In this document: positions 47,936-58,852 of the stretch, piece by piece
Numbering within the stretch: the first letter of the stretch is position 1
Layout of the letters: every line of letters starts with the position of its first letter
DNA from: Cricetomys ansorgei
Lineage: Eukaryota > Chordata > Mammalia > Rodentia > Nesomyidae
NCBI GenBank assembly: GCA_026225945.1
Contig: JAMJFZ010000699.1
Coordinates: 881,001 to 945,000 of the forward strand
Direction of reading: 5' to 3'
DNA length: 64,000 nucleotides
Notes under the pieces: model-generated
Database searches by the model: none
What the model was told of the DNA's origin: nothing
What the model saw: only the letters and a program-made list of their open reading frames with translations
Position numbers and translations under genes: made by a program

Positions 47936-49685
47936 TGAGCTTCACTCTAGATGAAACTTTCAGAGACAAGAACACAGAACCTCTGGCATAGTGGCCTCAC
48001 TGTATATTCTATTGTGCCATTTCTATCTCTTTACTACCAGCTCAGACTTAGCAGGCAAAATGTACCCACCAACCAAGGACATTCACAACCCTGATCACTT
48101 TCCTTTTCTGGGGATTTGGAATGGCTACACAATGATAGCAAAGCTTCTGAAGGCTTTGGTGCACACCTCTTTATGAAACTCAATGTCTTAACAAGTCTCT
48201 AAGAAGAGGTGGTGAGTGCTCACTCTAAAGTCCAGGGTCTCTGCTATAGTTTGACTACCTGGCCTATACTTTGTTGAGGGAGAGGGGGTTAATTCTCAGT
48301 CACCAGTGTGACCAGGGTGATAAGGATTAGAAACATCCTTAGCAGAACTAAGCCACTTCAAAGGCAACTATAGATTTCTCTCTGTGCCAAGCCCTGTTTG
48401 TGGGATGCTCCCTAGTCTATGGATCCTCCATGAAAGGGACACTTAAAACATCATTGGCCTATAGAGGACACAAAGTCATGGTCTGATTCCATGGGACACA
48501 TCCTACCACAGACTGAGTAGATAGTCCCAGTCAAGGGAGACACTAGCAGGGACAAACCAGGTCCTTACTGACATTCCTCTGTTCCTGCCATGCCTTGGAA
48601 AGGAAATGTGGCACAGTAAAGCATGAATAGTGAGGAAAAGGTGAAAAGTGAAATGTGTGATCTTAGCCTACTGCCAGCTATCTTCAAGGAGCTGTCATTA
48701 TGGCATCTCTCTCATTGAATGCATCATTGTCACCGTTAACTTTCTGGGAGGTGGCCCAGGATTAGCATTGCTGGGACTGTCCACTCTCATGAGAGGGTCA
48801 TATTACACCTCGGGAAGGCTAAAAAGACAGTTACCCTATGCTTCCCCTGCTTCAGCAGCCTTCCCTCCATCTGAGTGCTACCCTGTGTGAAGTGTTCTGG
48901 CTCACAATTTTACCAGAGGCAAGCATGGTACAACCCTGATTCTCATACTCATCCAGCAGAAGGCTTGGCATCCCCTCTGAAGAAGGGGACAGTGGAAGAC
49001 TATGGAGACAGTGGGCAATTCCAAGAAGCCAAAGTCAGACAAGTCCATAGATAGCTGCCTCATTGACTGCCTACAGACTCCAGCCCTCAGCCCAGTCAAG
49101 GATTTCAGAGCAAATATGACAGATTTGGTGATGGGCTGCTTCCTGGCTGGGCTGAATTCTGCTCCTGAGGACTGGAAATGGCTGTGTAATGACTATAACG
49201 ATTCCTTCTTTGACATGTTTAGCTCTCTCTCAGCAAACACTGGGCCATCCTTGATGGAGATGATGGTCATAACCCTGATGAACTTTGTTTAATCACCAAA
49301 TATGTCCAAACCCAACTTGAACCGACCAGAAAGAGATGGAGCAGTTTAGGCAGGTGAATTCTAGCACTTTATACAAATCACACTTGAGGTGGGATTTGCT
49401 GTCAGCTTTGTTGCCAAGCAAGCTTGTTTTGTTTAATCTAATTACTGTCAATCCACAGATTCCACATTACAATGTCACCTTCCAGAGTGGCTACACATAA
49501 AGCCCGTTTCTCACGGGCACTTAGCAGGCCTTACTGAGACAGAATCAATCTTGCTATCCCAGCCTCAGCATCAAATGAAAGGCAAAAGGGCTCCAGGAAG
49601 CAAGGTTCTGGATGATTGTAGAGATCCTTGGTCCTAGCATTTGGATGGTTCCTAGGCTCAGCATTTTGGGCCCATCATGGTCTAC
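47936..49685. other. unrecognised sequence
   Basis: No recognised repeat. Contains a 96-residue open frame (49002-49292, plus) discussed under findings. A perfect 6-base stem with a 5-base loop (GCCCGT TTCTC ACGGGC) lies at 49502-49518. Confidence 0.4.
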
Positions 49686-49830
49686 TGTATGTGTGTCCTG
49701 AGGGGGACATAACAAGTTACCACAAACTACGTGGCTTCAAGCAACAGGAACACAGTGTCATAATGTTGGAGGCCAGAAGACTGAAATCAAGTGGCTGGCA
49801 AGGCCACAGATCTCTCCCAGTATGTGTCAA
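49686..49830 (-). mobile_element. MLT1-type LTR 3' end, antisense
   Basis: 'CATAACAAGTTACCACAAAC', 'TACGTGGCTTCAAGCAACAG', 'ATGTTGGAGGCCAGAAGACT' and 'TCAAGTGGCTGGCAAGGCCA' are the reverse of the MLT1 3' end (...TGCCGACACCTTGAT ... CTTCTGACCTCC ... AAGCCACTAAGTTTGTGG). Confidence 0.75.
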
Positions 49831-50789
49831 GGCAAAAAACAAAATCTGACTTTTGCATTAAAGGGAATCATAACTTATTCTGGAGCCAAATAAGGGGTGA
49901 CCATAGTCCAGGAACACACATTTAGGTTGCACCAAATACCATGTTCCGATGTGGTGATGATTTCATGAAGTTTTTATAGCAACAGAACAAACAAAGTCAT
50001 AAATGAAGATACTTTTCAAATATGTTCTGGGTAATCAGGTATAAAGTAATCTAGTATATCAGGTATTACAATAGAGTCGGAGAAAGCTCTGCCCTAGGCC
50101 TCAGAGAATACCTAAGGCCATTCTTAGCCTCTGAGATGATGGAACTTAAGGGTCTGTTTGTAAATTCCAAACAGATAGTTACAAGGATGTTAGGACATAC
50201 ACTGAGGTGGGCAATGAACATCTACTAAGGAGGCTAAGAACCCAAGATAATTTGTCTCCCAATGATGCCAGCTTCCCATCAGTCAGCTAGCCTTGTAGGA
50301 TATTTAAGACAGGTATGCACAGGTATGACTATTTTTCTGGAAACTGAAAAGAGCCTCAATCTGAATTCTCTCCCTTCTCAAGGAACTGATGCTTCGTGTC
50401 AAATCTTGTTCCTCAGCAGTATCACCCCCAGCACCCATCATTTCTGAATCTCTACTCTAGTCCTAAGCATCCAGGGAACATGCCAACTGAATCAAGAGTT
50501 CCTTGTTCCCAGGCTACACAGGTGTGTGGGGCTGTGTGCAGCCCTGTTCTAGACTTCCCACCTCTACTCTGCCAGGGCCCTTCAGGAAATGGGGCTCCAA
50601 ACTAGCCAGCGAGTCTGGTCAGTGTCTGAGCAGAGCAGAATCAAATTGTATACCCCAGATACTTGATACCTGTGCCAAACACTTGATACTTAGCATCTCA
50701 TGACACTTGTAATCCCACTGACTTGTAATCCCAACACTTCTCTGACACAGTTGCCAACATTTCTGTACTCACTGAAAAAAAATGCAAAA
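49831..50789. other. unrecognised sequence
   Basis: No recognised repeat. Small local word duplications near 50655-50740 (ACTTGATAC twice, ACTTGTAATCCCA twice). Confidence 0.4.
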
Positions 50790-50885
50790 GACCTTCGAGT
50801 CTCAGAAAGGTTTATTTGCTCCAAGTCACGCAGATAGTAAGTGGTAAAGGAAAAAGTCTGCCGCAGACATTGTAGCTCCAGAGGC
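50790..50885 (-). mobile_element. MIR SINE fragment, antisense
   Basis: 'TCAGAAAGGTTTATTTGCTC' and 'CACGCAGATAGTAAGTGGTA' match the reverse complement of MIR (CAGAGAGGTTAAGTGAC ... CACACAGCTAGTAAGTGGCA). Confidence 0.65.
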
Positions 50886-51699
50886 AGCCTTCCACACTCA
50901 GGTGGCTACAAAAGGGGGCAATGTACACAGCTCCCCTGTCCTAAAGAGCTCTATTGATATAACCCAAAGTATTGTGTGCTTATCTGGCTACCTCTCCTGA
51001 CACTCACTCACACTGTAAGGTCAACTATCCTCACCTACCTCCACACCTAGCCTTATAGATGCTCCGGTCTTTTGTTTAGCATCCCTTTGTCTGCCTGCCC
51101 AAGACCTCCTTCAACTCTGTCATGCTCCAGCCTGTGCAGTTCCCCTGCAGAAACTCCCCTCCCTCTTTTCCCCTCTGCCCACCCTAACAAGTGACAAAAT
51201 CACCGAGAAGAGTGAAGCTGCAGCACAGCAGGCGGGCAAAGGGCTGCTGTACAATGCTAGGAGCTGGCACCAGTTAAATTGAGAGCAATTCCTGGAAATC
51301 AGGAAACTATTGAGGCCAAAGGCATCAAAATTAAATTGGCCTTTCAAATAAACAAGTGCATCTCTGCAGGCATCAATTGTGATTGTGGGAGCTTCCAGGA
51401 TGGGTCCTAAATGAGATAAAGTCCTCTAGTTGAGGCTAGGCTGGGTACCTTGGAGGCAAAGAGTGGGACCATCTATGGCCCTGTTTGACTTGCAAGCCAC
51501 TGAAGGAGGGGAGAAGATGGGTCTTCGGTCTTTCATGTGGCATACTTTCCTGTTTGTGTGGCTTTGTAAGTTCATTATACCATATTTATGTGATGACAAA
51601 ACGATGCACTTCTCTGAACTCATCTCCACCATAAAGTGACATATGACACAGTCTCTCTTTCATATCAATCTAGCTATCTCACAATCTCTCTCATATATT
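50886..51699. other. unrecognised, includes a conserved-element-like segment
   Basis: No repeat recognised. 51235-51420 is non-repetitive AT/GC-balanced DNA with TTCCTGGAA (51289-51297, STAT-type palindrome) and several ATTAAATT/ATTGTGATTG words, described in findings. Confidence 0.4.
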
Positions 51700-51776
51700 T
51701 ATATATATATATATATATATATATAGTGTGTGTGTGTGTGTGTGTGTGTTTGAGAGAGAGAGAGAGCGAGAGGGAG
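51700..51776. repeat. compound microsatellite (TA)n(GT)n(GA)n
   Basis: TA at about 51700-51725, twelve GT units at 51726-51749, then GA units from 51752 to 51776 with a C and a G interruption. Three different dinucleotide classes are joined end to end. Confidence 0.96.
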
Positions 51777-52049
51777 AGTTGCACCCAGTCTTCTGTAGGA
51801 ATTATACAGGATATCATCTGGAAAGAAGGGACGCATTAGCACTTGAGTGCAGCCTGGTGGCAGGGGCTTCTTCCTATCGAAGGCTAACCCAAGAAGCAAG
51901 GTCCTTGAATTAGTTCAGAAGTGTACTTCCTCTTCACCATTCGTGAAGTAAGGCTAACTTTAGAAGCATGCTTGAATATACTAATGTGCCCTCCCATGGG
52001 GACTCAAACACAATATGCTCCATGGTCTCTGAGTAGACACAGCAGCAGC

Positions 52050-52201
52050 CATGCAGCAGGGGATCCCTTGTCTCTACCTTTGAAACTGGAATTACAGGGG
52101 GACTGCCATACTCAGCTGGCATTTACACAGGTTCTGGGGATCCAAACTCTGGTTCAGACTTGCCAGGAAAAGGCTTCAATGACTGAGCCATCTACCCATC
52201 C
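52050..52201 (-). mobile_element. B4 SINE, antisense, diverged
   Basis: 'GAAACTGGAATTACAGGGGG' (B1-like half) then 'TTCTGGGGATCCAAACTCTG' and 'TGACTGAGCCATCTACCCAT' (reversed ID-like head). It stands directly before a second B4. Confidence 0.76.
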
Positions 52202-52202
52202 C

Positions 52203-52425
52203 CCACCTTGTCTCTTGAGACAAAGTCCCTCATGTTCTCATTAAGTAGGCTAGGCTGGATAGTTAATGAACCCCAAGGACTTACTTGTCTCTGTCTCCCC
52301 AGCACTGTGATTACAAGTGCATACCACACCCCCAGATCTGTTATGTGGACCCTGGGGATCAAACTCACATCCTCAGGCATGTGAGGCAAGCACTTCACTG
52401 ACTGAGCTGTCTTTCCAATCTTCTA
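52203..52425 (-). mobile_element. B4 SINE, antisense
   Basis: 'CTCTTGAGACAAAGTCCCTC', 'CCCAGCACTGTGATTACAAG', 'CCTGGGGATCAAACTCACAT' and 'TTCACTGACTGAGCTGTCTT' give B1-like then ID-like halves in the reversed B4 order. Same orientation as its left neighbour. Confidence 0.9.
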
Positions 52426-53041
52426 CATAATATGTTTTAGTTCTACATTCTGAGCACCATACTGAATCCTTGAAACCCGGAGCAATTCACTAACGTGACC
52501 CCCATCTTAGGGATGGACTGCACTATGGCGACATGAAGAAGAAAGGCTTGCTGCCACACTTGAAAAGCTCCTGGAGTGGGGAGCAGGAAGCACTTCTCCT
52601 AATGTGACACACAGCCTACTGAGTGCTGGAGATAAGGTTCTGAGCTTCAGCTCAGGGAGCTCTATGGCAAGCAGTCCTTTTTATTTAAACACTTGGGAAG
52701 GTTAGCCAAGGGGAGGGCCTGGACTGTGGAGGATAAGCTCCTTCCATGATCAGTGCTATAATAAGAAGGGGCAGGAGCAGACATGAAAGCTGTGAGGAGC
52801 CAGTCTAGATGAAGCTCCATGTCCTGGGCTGGCAACAGAAGCCGAGGTTAGGCCTGATTCTGCAGTTGGTGAACAGCCCCCAAAGCGCCTGATCAAGGGA
52901 GACAGCATAAGTAGATGCGGTAGTGGGGTCATGTATAATGATTCTGGGAGGCCCCCCAAGTCTCTTAAGTGACCCATATGATCAGCCTGTCTTCCCAATG
53001 GTAGGAGAATCGTCTGATTTCTCCACTGTTACCCCTTTTCC
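52426..53041. other. unrecognised sequence
   Basis: No recognised repeat or gene. Confidence 0.4.
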
Positions 53042-53186
53042 ATGGGTACCGTTGGAATCAGAGCAGTGCCACCACTGTAGTAGTTGGCATAGATAGGATT
53101 GTTCAGTGCTACACATTTGCAGTTCAGCATAAGACAGCTTCACCTAAAAATGCCCTCGGCAAAGCAGTGAAAAAATAATTCTCTTT

Positions 53187-53930
53187 CCCCCTTTTATTGA
53201 AAATATATTTTTCTCGTAATATATCCTGATTAGTTTCCCCTCCGTCTTCTCCTCCCAGTTTCTCCCCACCATCCCACCCAACTGAACCCATCTCTTTTCT
53301 GTCTCTCATTAGAAAACAAATAGGTTTCTAAGAGATAATAATAAAATAAAATAAGAGAACAAAAACGAACACATCGGAATAAGATAAAACAAACAGAAAA
53401 TAGCACAAGGAAAGGTACAAGAAACAGATATAGATGCAGAAACACACTTGTTCACATACTCAGGAATCACATAAAAACACTAAAATAGAAGCCATAATAT
53501 ATACACAAAGGACTGATAGGATAAAAAGAGAGATAAAAAGTAAATGAATCAAAGATGTAAATAAAATGAAATAAAAGAAAAATTAAAAAAAATCCCTGAC
53601 GCAGTATTATGAGACAAGGAATCTCCAAAGAAGCCACTGAGTTTGTTTTGTGTTGGCCATCTACTGCTGGGCATGCAGCCTATCCTTAAGAGTAGTTTGT
53701 TTCTCCAGTGAGACTCCCGTAAAGAAAACGAATTTTCATTTTTCAAGAGGTTATCAATTGGAGATTGCTTCTGGATTAGGGATGGGTATGTGTCCACTTC
53801 TTTCAGCTCTACAACTCCATCTGGGCAGACCTGTGCAGGCCTTGTGCATGCTACCTCAGTCTCTGTGAGTTCATATTTGCACCAATACTGTTGATTTAGA
53901 GGGCCTTGATTCACCCTTGAGGCCCCAAAT
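53187..53930 (-). mobile_element. rodent L1 (Lx-type) 3' UTR, antisense, inside Charlie
   Basis: 'TCGTAATATATCCTGATTAG', 'TCATTAGAAAACAAATAGGT', 'CACATACTCAGGAATCACAT', 'GTGTTGGCCATCTACTGCTG', 'GAGACTCCCGTAAAGAAAAC' and 'CTCAGTCTCTGTGAGTTCAT' are the antisense Lx 3' UTR in order. Flanks AATTCTCT (left, near 53178) and AATTCTCT (right, near 53936) may be what is left of the target duplication. Confidence 0.9.
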
Positions 53931-54951
53931 TTTTAAATTCTCTGGGATAAAATGATAAGCACGCTAAAGTACTTCTCTTGTAGAAGCCAAGCGCATTAGT
54001 TGACTCAAGGCAAAGCACTCGTGTGACTGTTTGGAATTGTCAGCTGAACTGGCTGATTTTTCACAGATTGTCATATTTACTTGAAAGAATGACTAATGTT
54101 ATTCAGACTTGGGTATTTGGCAGACATTTTCTTGTAGATGAACTCAGTAAGCCTGTCACTCCAAGGAAAACAACTGTATTTATTTTTGCCAATGATAAAA
54201 TTTGAGCATTTAAGCAAAGATTAAAATTTTGAAAAGCAAATATCCACCAATGTGATCATGACAGCTTTGCAACAGTTAAGGGATTTTTCCAATGAAGGGG
54301 GTAGCAATATTAATCAGTGTGATTTTGTGATACCATAGAGTAAAGTATGTTAAAACATGTGCACTGTGAATTCGTCGGGGTACCAGTGTTTCCAAGTGAC
54401 CAATGCATGGTGCTAGCAAACCATGAATGGGCAGAAGAGTCATTCAAAGAACAGGAGAGTCCAGTGGAGTTCAGGGGTGCCGAGTAAGGAGAGTTCACAG
54501 ATATCATTCACACTCCACACCAAATTTATTCTGGGAGAAACAACCACTGGGAAGGCATTGTGTCCTGACTGAGAAGAATGTCTCAACTGATCTCAAAAGC
54601 ACGTTAAGTTCTCTTTCCTTTTTCTACAGCCTATCTGCATGAGCCTGGGTTTTCTTCATAAACAACCAAAGCAACATATCATCACCAAATAGAGATGTGA
54701 GAATCCAGCTGGGTCCTCTCAAGTCAGACATCAGAGAAATTTGCAAAAATGTAAAACAATGCTTGTCTTCTCAGCACAAGTTTTGTTTTGGAAAATATAG
54801 CTTTTTTCATACAAATGTTTATATTTTCTTGTAGTGGCTTTCATGTTTTAATTTAAAAATAATTAATAAAAAATTTTAGTTTCTTTCTAATATTGTTAAC
54901 ATAGATAGCTATAACCTACATAAACAAAAGTGCTTTGGAGGCCTCAGTAAG

Positions 54952-55179
54952 CTGTTGTTGCTTTACAAAAATACAATGGTATTCTGGTTTTGTTGAGATG
55001 AAATTTGCAGGCCTTGAAATTCGTCATTTTCAAGTGCATAGCCAGTGGCACTGAATGCATTCACAATGTGGTACAACCATCACCTCTATTATGGGAAAGT
55101 TTATCCCCATCAGGTGCTCACTCTCTTCCCTCCCCTCCCCAGCCCTTGGCCACTACACATCTGCTCTCTGTGGACTTAC
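54952..55179 (-). mobile_element. 5'-truncated L1M 3' UTR, antisense, inside Charlie
   Basis: 'TTTTGTTGAGATGAAATTTG', 'CATTCACAATGTGGTACAAC' and 'CCCAGCCCTTGGCCACTACA' are the antisense L1M 3' UTR. CCTCAGTAAG (54942-54951) and CCTCAATAAG (55180-55189) flank it as a 10-base target duplication with one mismatch, and Charlie sequence resumes exactly there. Confidence 0.88.
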
Positions 55180-55244
55180 CCTCAATAAGTTTTAGAAGTA
55201 TAAAGGATCCGAAACCAAAAGGTTTGAGAACTACTGACAGTGTA

Positions 55245-55395
55245 TGAAATCCCAGTTCTGTTTTTACTAGCTTTGCTTCAGTCAACTGGCACAACTTCTA
55301 GGAATCACAATTCCTTGAGCCTCAAAATGAAGATAATGATGCTGTACTTGCAGATATGGTGAGGAGTAAATGGAAAGATTCTTGACAGAGAGTCA
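55245..55395 (+). mobile_element. MIR SINE
   Basis: 'AAATCCCAGTTCTGTTTTTA', 'CCTTGAGCCTCAAAATGAAG', 'ATAATGATGCTGTACTTGCA' and 'GTGAGGAGTAAATGGAAAGA' follow MIR well. Starts within a few bases of the Charlie end. Confidence 0.75.
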
Positions 55396-56817
55396 TATTC
55401 GATAATTTGCAGCTCTTATCACTAAACCCAAATTAGATCCTCTGGAAAAAAGGAACAACTCCACTCCTATGCCCCCTGTTTCTGAATATGACTGACATTC
55501 ATGGAGAGTAAAAGCCAGGTTTACATCACACAGCCAGGAGGATCTGGTAGATGACTTCCTCTCTCCATGCTCTGTTCTTCTTATCTTGGAGAGGGAATTC
55601 ATTCTAATGGCTGTCCCACAGGGCATTTGTGAGAATCAGCACAAATCGAATGCCTACATCCTTAAGAGATAGGAGGCACTTAGTGACAATTAGGTTGTTG
55701 TTGGGGAGAGGGGTCACACTGGTAACAACAAGCTTGAAAAATATGTTGACACCTTTTCCTGGCTCTCAGCAGATGCAGTTCAGAAAATACCCACACAGCC
55801 TAAGCTGTTGGCATGAGGGATCCACAAGCCCTTTTTCCTGGGAGATGGCAAGGCCAATCACATCACAGCCTGCCCAGTGCCTTAATGGGCCTGCTTCATT
55901 TTTATTTAGCTGTTCCCTGTACATAGGCCACTTGTATTTGGAAAACAAAGAAACTAGCACTGAACTTTCTTGTACAGTTCCATCTCTCACATGATGCTCA
56001 AAGCCCAATTGCTATGTCCCAGTGAAGAAAGGCTAATATATTTGCTATAAGGTTGCACTGGAGGGACAGCAGACAAGAGGTCTTGGCACCCAGGCTGTCC
56101 TTCTCTTCACAAGGATGCCAGACTGCAGAGTAGGTCATTCCTCTTTCTGATCTTTTTAAATGAGCATTTGTTCCCAAAATACTCCAGAAATAACTCACTT
56201 AGCTTCCCAAGGAATTTAGCCTTTCTTAATTCTTGGGAAGTAGAACTTGGAAAGATTGTTACAGATATTGTTTGCAGCTCCAAGGTTGATTTCAATGAAA
56301 CCTTGGACTTCAAAGCAGACATGACCACAATCTTTCCTGGAGGTGCATCATTGGTATTAAATTACCTACTCCATTCATGGAGAAGGTTTGGTATGAGCAG
56401 CACATCTTGTAGCTGTAGTCCCCAGTCCTGGGCTTCCAAAGGAAAGGTGACATATGAGCACATACACACCCGATCCCTCTACACCCCCATGCCATCTTGA
56501 CTTGAGCCCTCCATAGAATCTGGCCAAGTTTCTGGACACTCCAGCACATGCTTCCTGGGAAGATATGACTGTGTGGCCCAATTGTTATTGCTCACTCTGC
56601 ATGAGCCCCATATAATGCTCCAGTCCCACAACCCTGCACACAGCTGAAAAAGCTCACTTTGGTAACTGGATGCTGAAAATCCCCGAAGTATCTTGGGAAA
56701 GGACCAGAGAGATTTTTTGATAGCTTCCTCTCCACACCATGTCCATTTCTCTACCATCTTAAAGTTGGATAATGGACACACACACTTGACCTCTTCCCTA
56801 AGAAGTAGACAGGGCAG
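55396..56817. other. unrecognised sequence with a possible second MIR
   Basis: 55605-55690 ('GGCATTTGTGAGAATCAGCA', 'TAGGAGGCACTTAGTGACAA') may be another MIR 3' part. The rest is unrecognised. Open frames of 100-121 residues on both strands overlap and show no domain. Confidence 0.38.
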
Positions 56818-56915
56818 ATATCAACATCACAAGTTTGCAGGCCAAGGTCATGAGACCCAGAGAAGTTACAGACTGCTTACAACCAGTGAAGAAGAGTAAA
56901 GCTGGCTCAAAATTC
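56818..56915 (-). mobile_element. possible MIR fragment, antisense
   Basis: 'CATGAGACCCAGAGAAGTTA' then 'CAGACTGCTTACAACCAGTG' resembles reversed MIR but is diverged. Confidence 0.42.
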
Positions 56916-57076
56916 AATTTTCCTATCTCCAAGCTGAGTTCCCTCAGCATTCTACTTGCTTCCTATAAATGAGATAAACACTGATATGCCATCTTAGGAT
57001 AAGGATGTAAGATGGAGACCATTCCCACAATTCACTCACACTCACTATATGAATGCAAAAATGAATTTATATTCAA

Positions 57077-57103
57077 CATATATACATATATATATATATT
57101 TAT
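57077..57103. repeat. short (TA)n tract
   Basis: About ten AT/TA units with one C, then TTTATTT. Low-complexity AT DNA. Confidence 0.75.
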
Positions 57104-57354
57104 TTCACAGATAATTGGAGATATTGTCTCTCAAAACTATAGCAGAGGCTTTGAATTTGTAAATTCAAGTCTGTGGCTCAGATATTTACAGTACTGTGAA
57201 ATACTCCACCCAGATTTTCTCCTTGCTCTTGTCCCATAACACAAGCAGCTCCTCCACATCTTTTTAATATAGAGAGATTAGTAAGTGATATAAGAAGAAT
57301 TATAGTCCTCATGTTAAACCTAGATGTGGTGAAAACTCTTCTTTTGGTCCCAGT

Positions 57355-57690
57355 GTAGAACTTCAAATGCTACTTCATGTGGAAAAAGCACCTTTGCAGA
57401 AGGAAAAACACTTTAGCATTAGTTATGAATCTTGAGGTGGGAACATAAGGTGAATCTGAACGCCATTTCTTGTATCCTGATAGGAGGGAGGCAGAATATT
57501 TGACACAGATTTATAAACATAGAGGTAGGCCATGTAAAGATGGAGGAAGAAATTGCAATGACATGACCAGAAGCCAAGGAATTTTGGCAGCCTTAGGAGC
57601 TGGGGGATATAAAGGACAGATTCTCCCTAGAGCTTCTGGAGGACTGCAGTTTTGATGACACCTTAAATCATAGAGTTCCTGCAAAGGATA
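57355..57690 (+). mobile_element. MLT1-type LTR fragment
   Basis: 'GCTACTTCATGTGGAAAAAG', 'AGGAGGGAGGCAGAATATTT', 'GTAGGCCATGTAAAGATGGA', 'CCAGAAGCCAAGGAATTTTG' and 'CTCCCTAGAGCTTCTGGAGG' track MLT1 from near its start to the 3' third. The 3' end is missing. Confidence 0.77.
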
Positions 57691-58443
57691 TTAAAACAGA
57701 GAGTCCAAAGTATATTCAAGTATACAGAAATAGCAAAGGAGAAATTTTACAGGGAAATTTTAAAATGTCAATAAATGCACAGGAAGATGCTAACTATCAC
57801 TTATCAAAGCAGTGCTAAGGAAAGATGTGACCTTTCACTTCTCAACTCACCAAAGGCTTAGATGATTCTAGGTTGGTGATGAAAACTTGAACTTCTGGTT
57901 AGAGGGCAAATCACTATGTATATTGAGGGCCATTTGGCACATGAATACTCTCTGACCCATTAAGCTCACTCTGAGGGATATTGACAATGGAAAGGTACAC
58001 AGGACAAGCAGTAAGGGTAGAAACACTGTGTAGAATACACAGGCAGATGTTTGAAAGATGTTAAACAACCATTAACTATATTTATCTTCTCAAAATGAGA
58101 TCTTGGGTGATTTTTAAAAAAATGTCTGTAGTTTCAGTATAGTTTGAAGGTTTTAAGTGGCCATACATCTTCTCACTCTACAAAGTAATACAGCTACTTT
58201 CAAAACAATAAAAAATGGAAGATGATGTGACATTAGCACAGAGGTTTGATGCAAAGCTGCCTGATGTTCATAACCAGACACAGAGGGGCACAGAACTTGG
58301 CAAGCTGGAGCTCTACCTGTGTCTGCCACTCCCCAGCTATGCTGCTTTTGTTCCAGAAGGGCTAGGAATAGGATATATCCTCTAAAGAGTTCCTGCAAGA
58401 GTTGAATAAGAAAATACATGATGAGATATCCAGTACTTCGATC
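57691..58443. other. unrecognised sequence
   Basis: No confident repeat. 57880-58080 is faintly L1-like but not called. Confidence 0.4.
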
Positions 58444-58786
58444 GGTTCTATGACAAAGTATCTGGCAAAAGGAAATGTCTGGAAGGGTTTATTCAGGCTC
58501 ATAGTTCAGAAGACTGCACTCTCATGGAGGGAAAGCATAGTGTGAGGCAGCTGATCACATTGCATCCTCAGTCAGGAAACAGAGAGACTGACTAATGGTA
58601 CCCAGCTTTCTTCCTCTTTGTTTCCTTTTTCACTCAGTACAAAGGATGATATTCTCTACACCTAGGCAGACTCTTCCTTCTTCTATTACACCTTTCTGTA
58701 AAATGCCTATATAGACACACTCACCCATGTGTTTTCTAGGAGTTTCTAATTCTGGTCAAGTTGACAATAAAGATTATCTATCACAG
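58444..58786 (-). mobile_element. LTR-type repeat, antisense, same class as 47539-47935
   Basis: 'GGAAGGGTTTATTCAGGCTC' near the left and 'TCTGGTCAAGTTGACAATAA' near the right are the reverse of the class whose sense strand begins TGTGCTGGCTAGTTTTATG. The interior is diverged. Solo copy without coding sequence. Confidence 0.68.
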
Positions 58787-58852
58787 AAAGATAAGAAGCA
58801 CTCAAGACTTAACCACTGTTATCATTTATTAAGGAAACAATAATAACCCTTC

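Larger units (their letters stand above)
53042..55236 (+). mobile_element. hAT-Charlie DNA transposon with transposase fossil, split by two L1s
   Basis: Three pieces: about 53042-53186, 53931-54951 and 55180-55236. Conceptual translation with frame changes shows hAT transposase landmarks. CYTFAVQHKTASPKNALGK with VKKII follows before the first break. LTQGKALV comes soon after it, then LGYLADIF and VSLSLQGK around 54110-54165. YLHEPGFSS and TTKATYHH of the C-terminal dimerisation region lie near 54630-54690, interrupted by a stop. The 3' end ..TTTGAGAACTACTG is the terminal inverted repeat. Many stops and indels make it inactive. It resembles the Charlie group to which the transposase part of GTF2IRD2 belongs. 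Confidence 0.86.

Noticed and set aside
53042..55236. Charlie transposase as a possible domesticated host gene
   Set aside because: Multiple in-frame stops and two L1 insertions break the frame, so it is a fossil.
55629..56781. Overlapping open frames of 100-121 residues on both strands
   Set aside because: Same reason: mutually overlapping, no recognised protein features.
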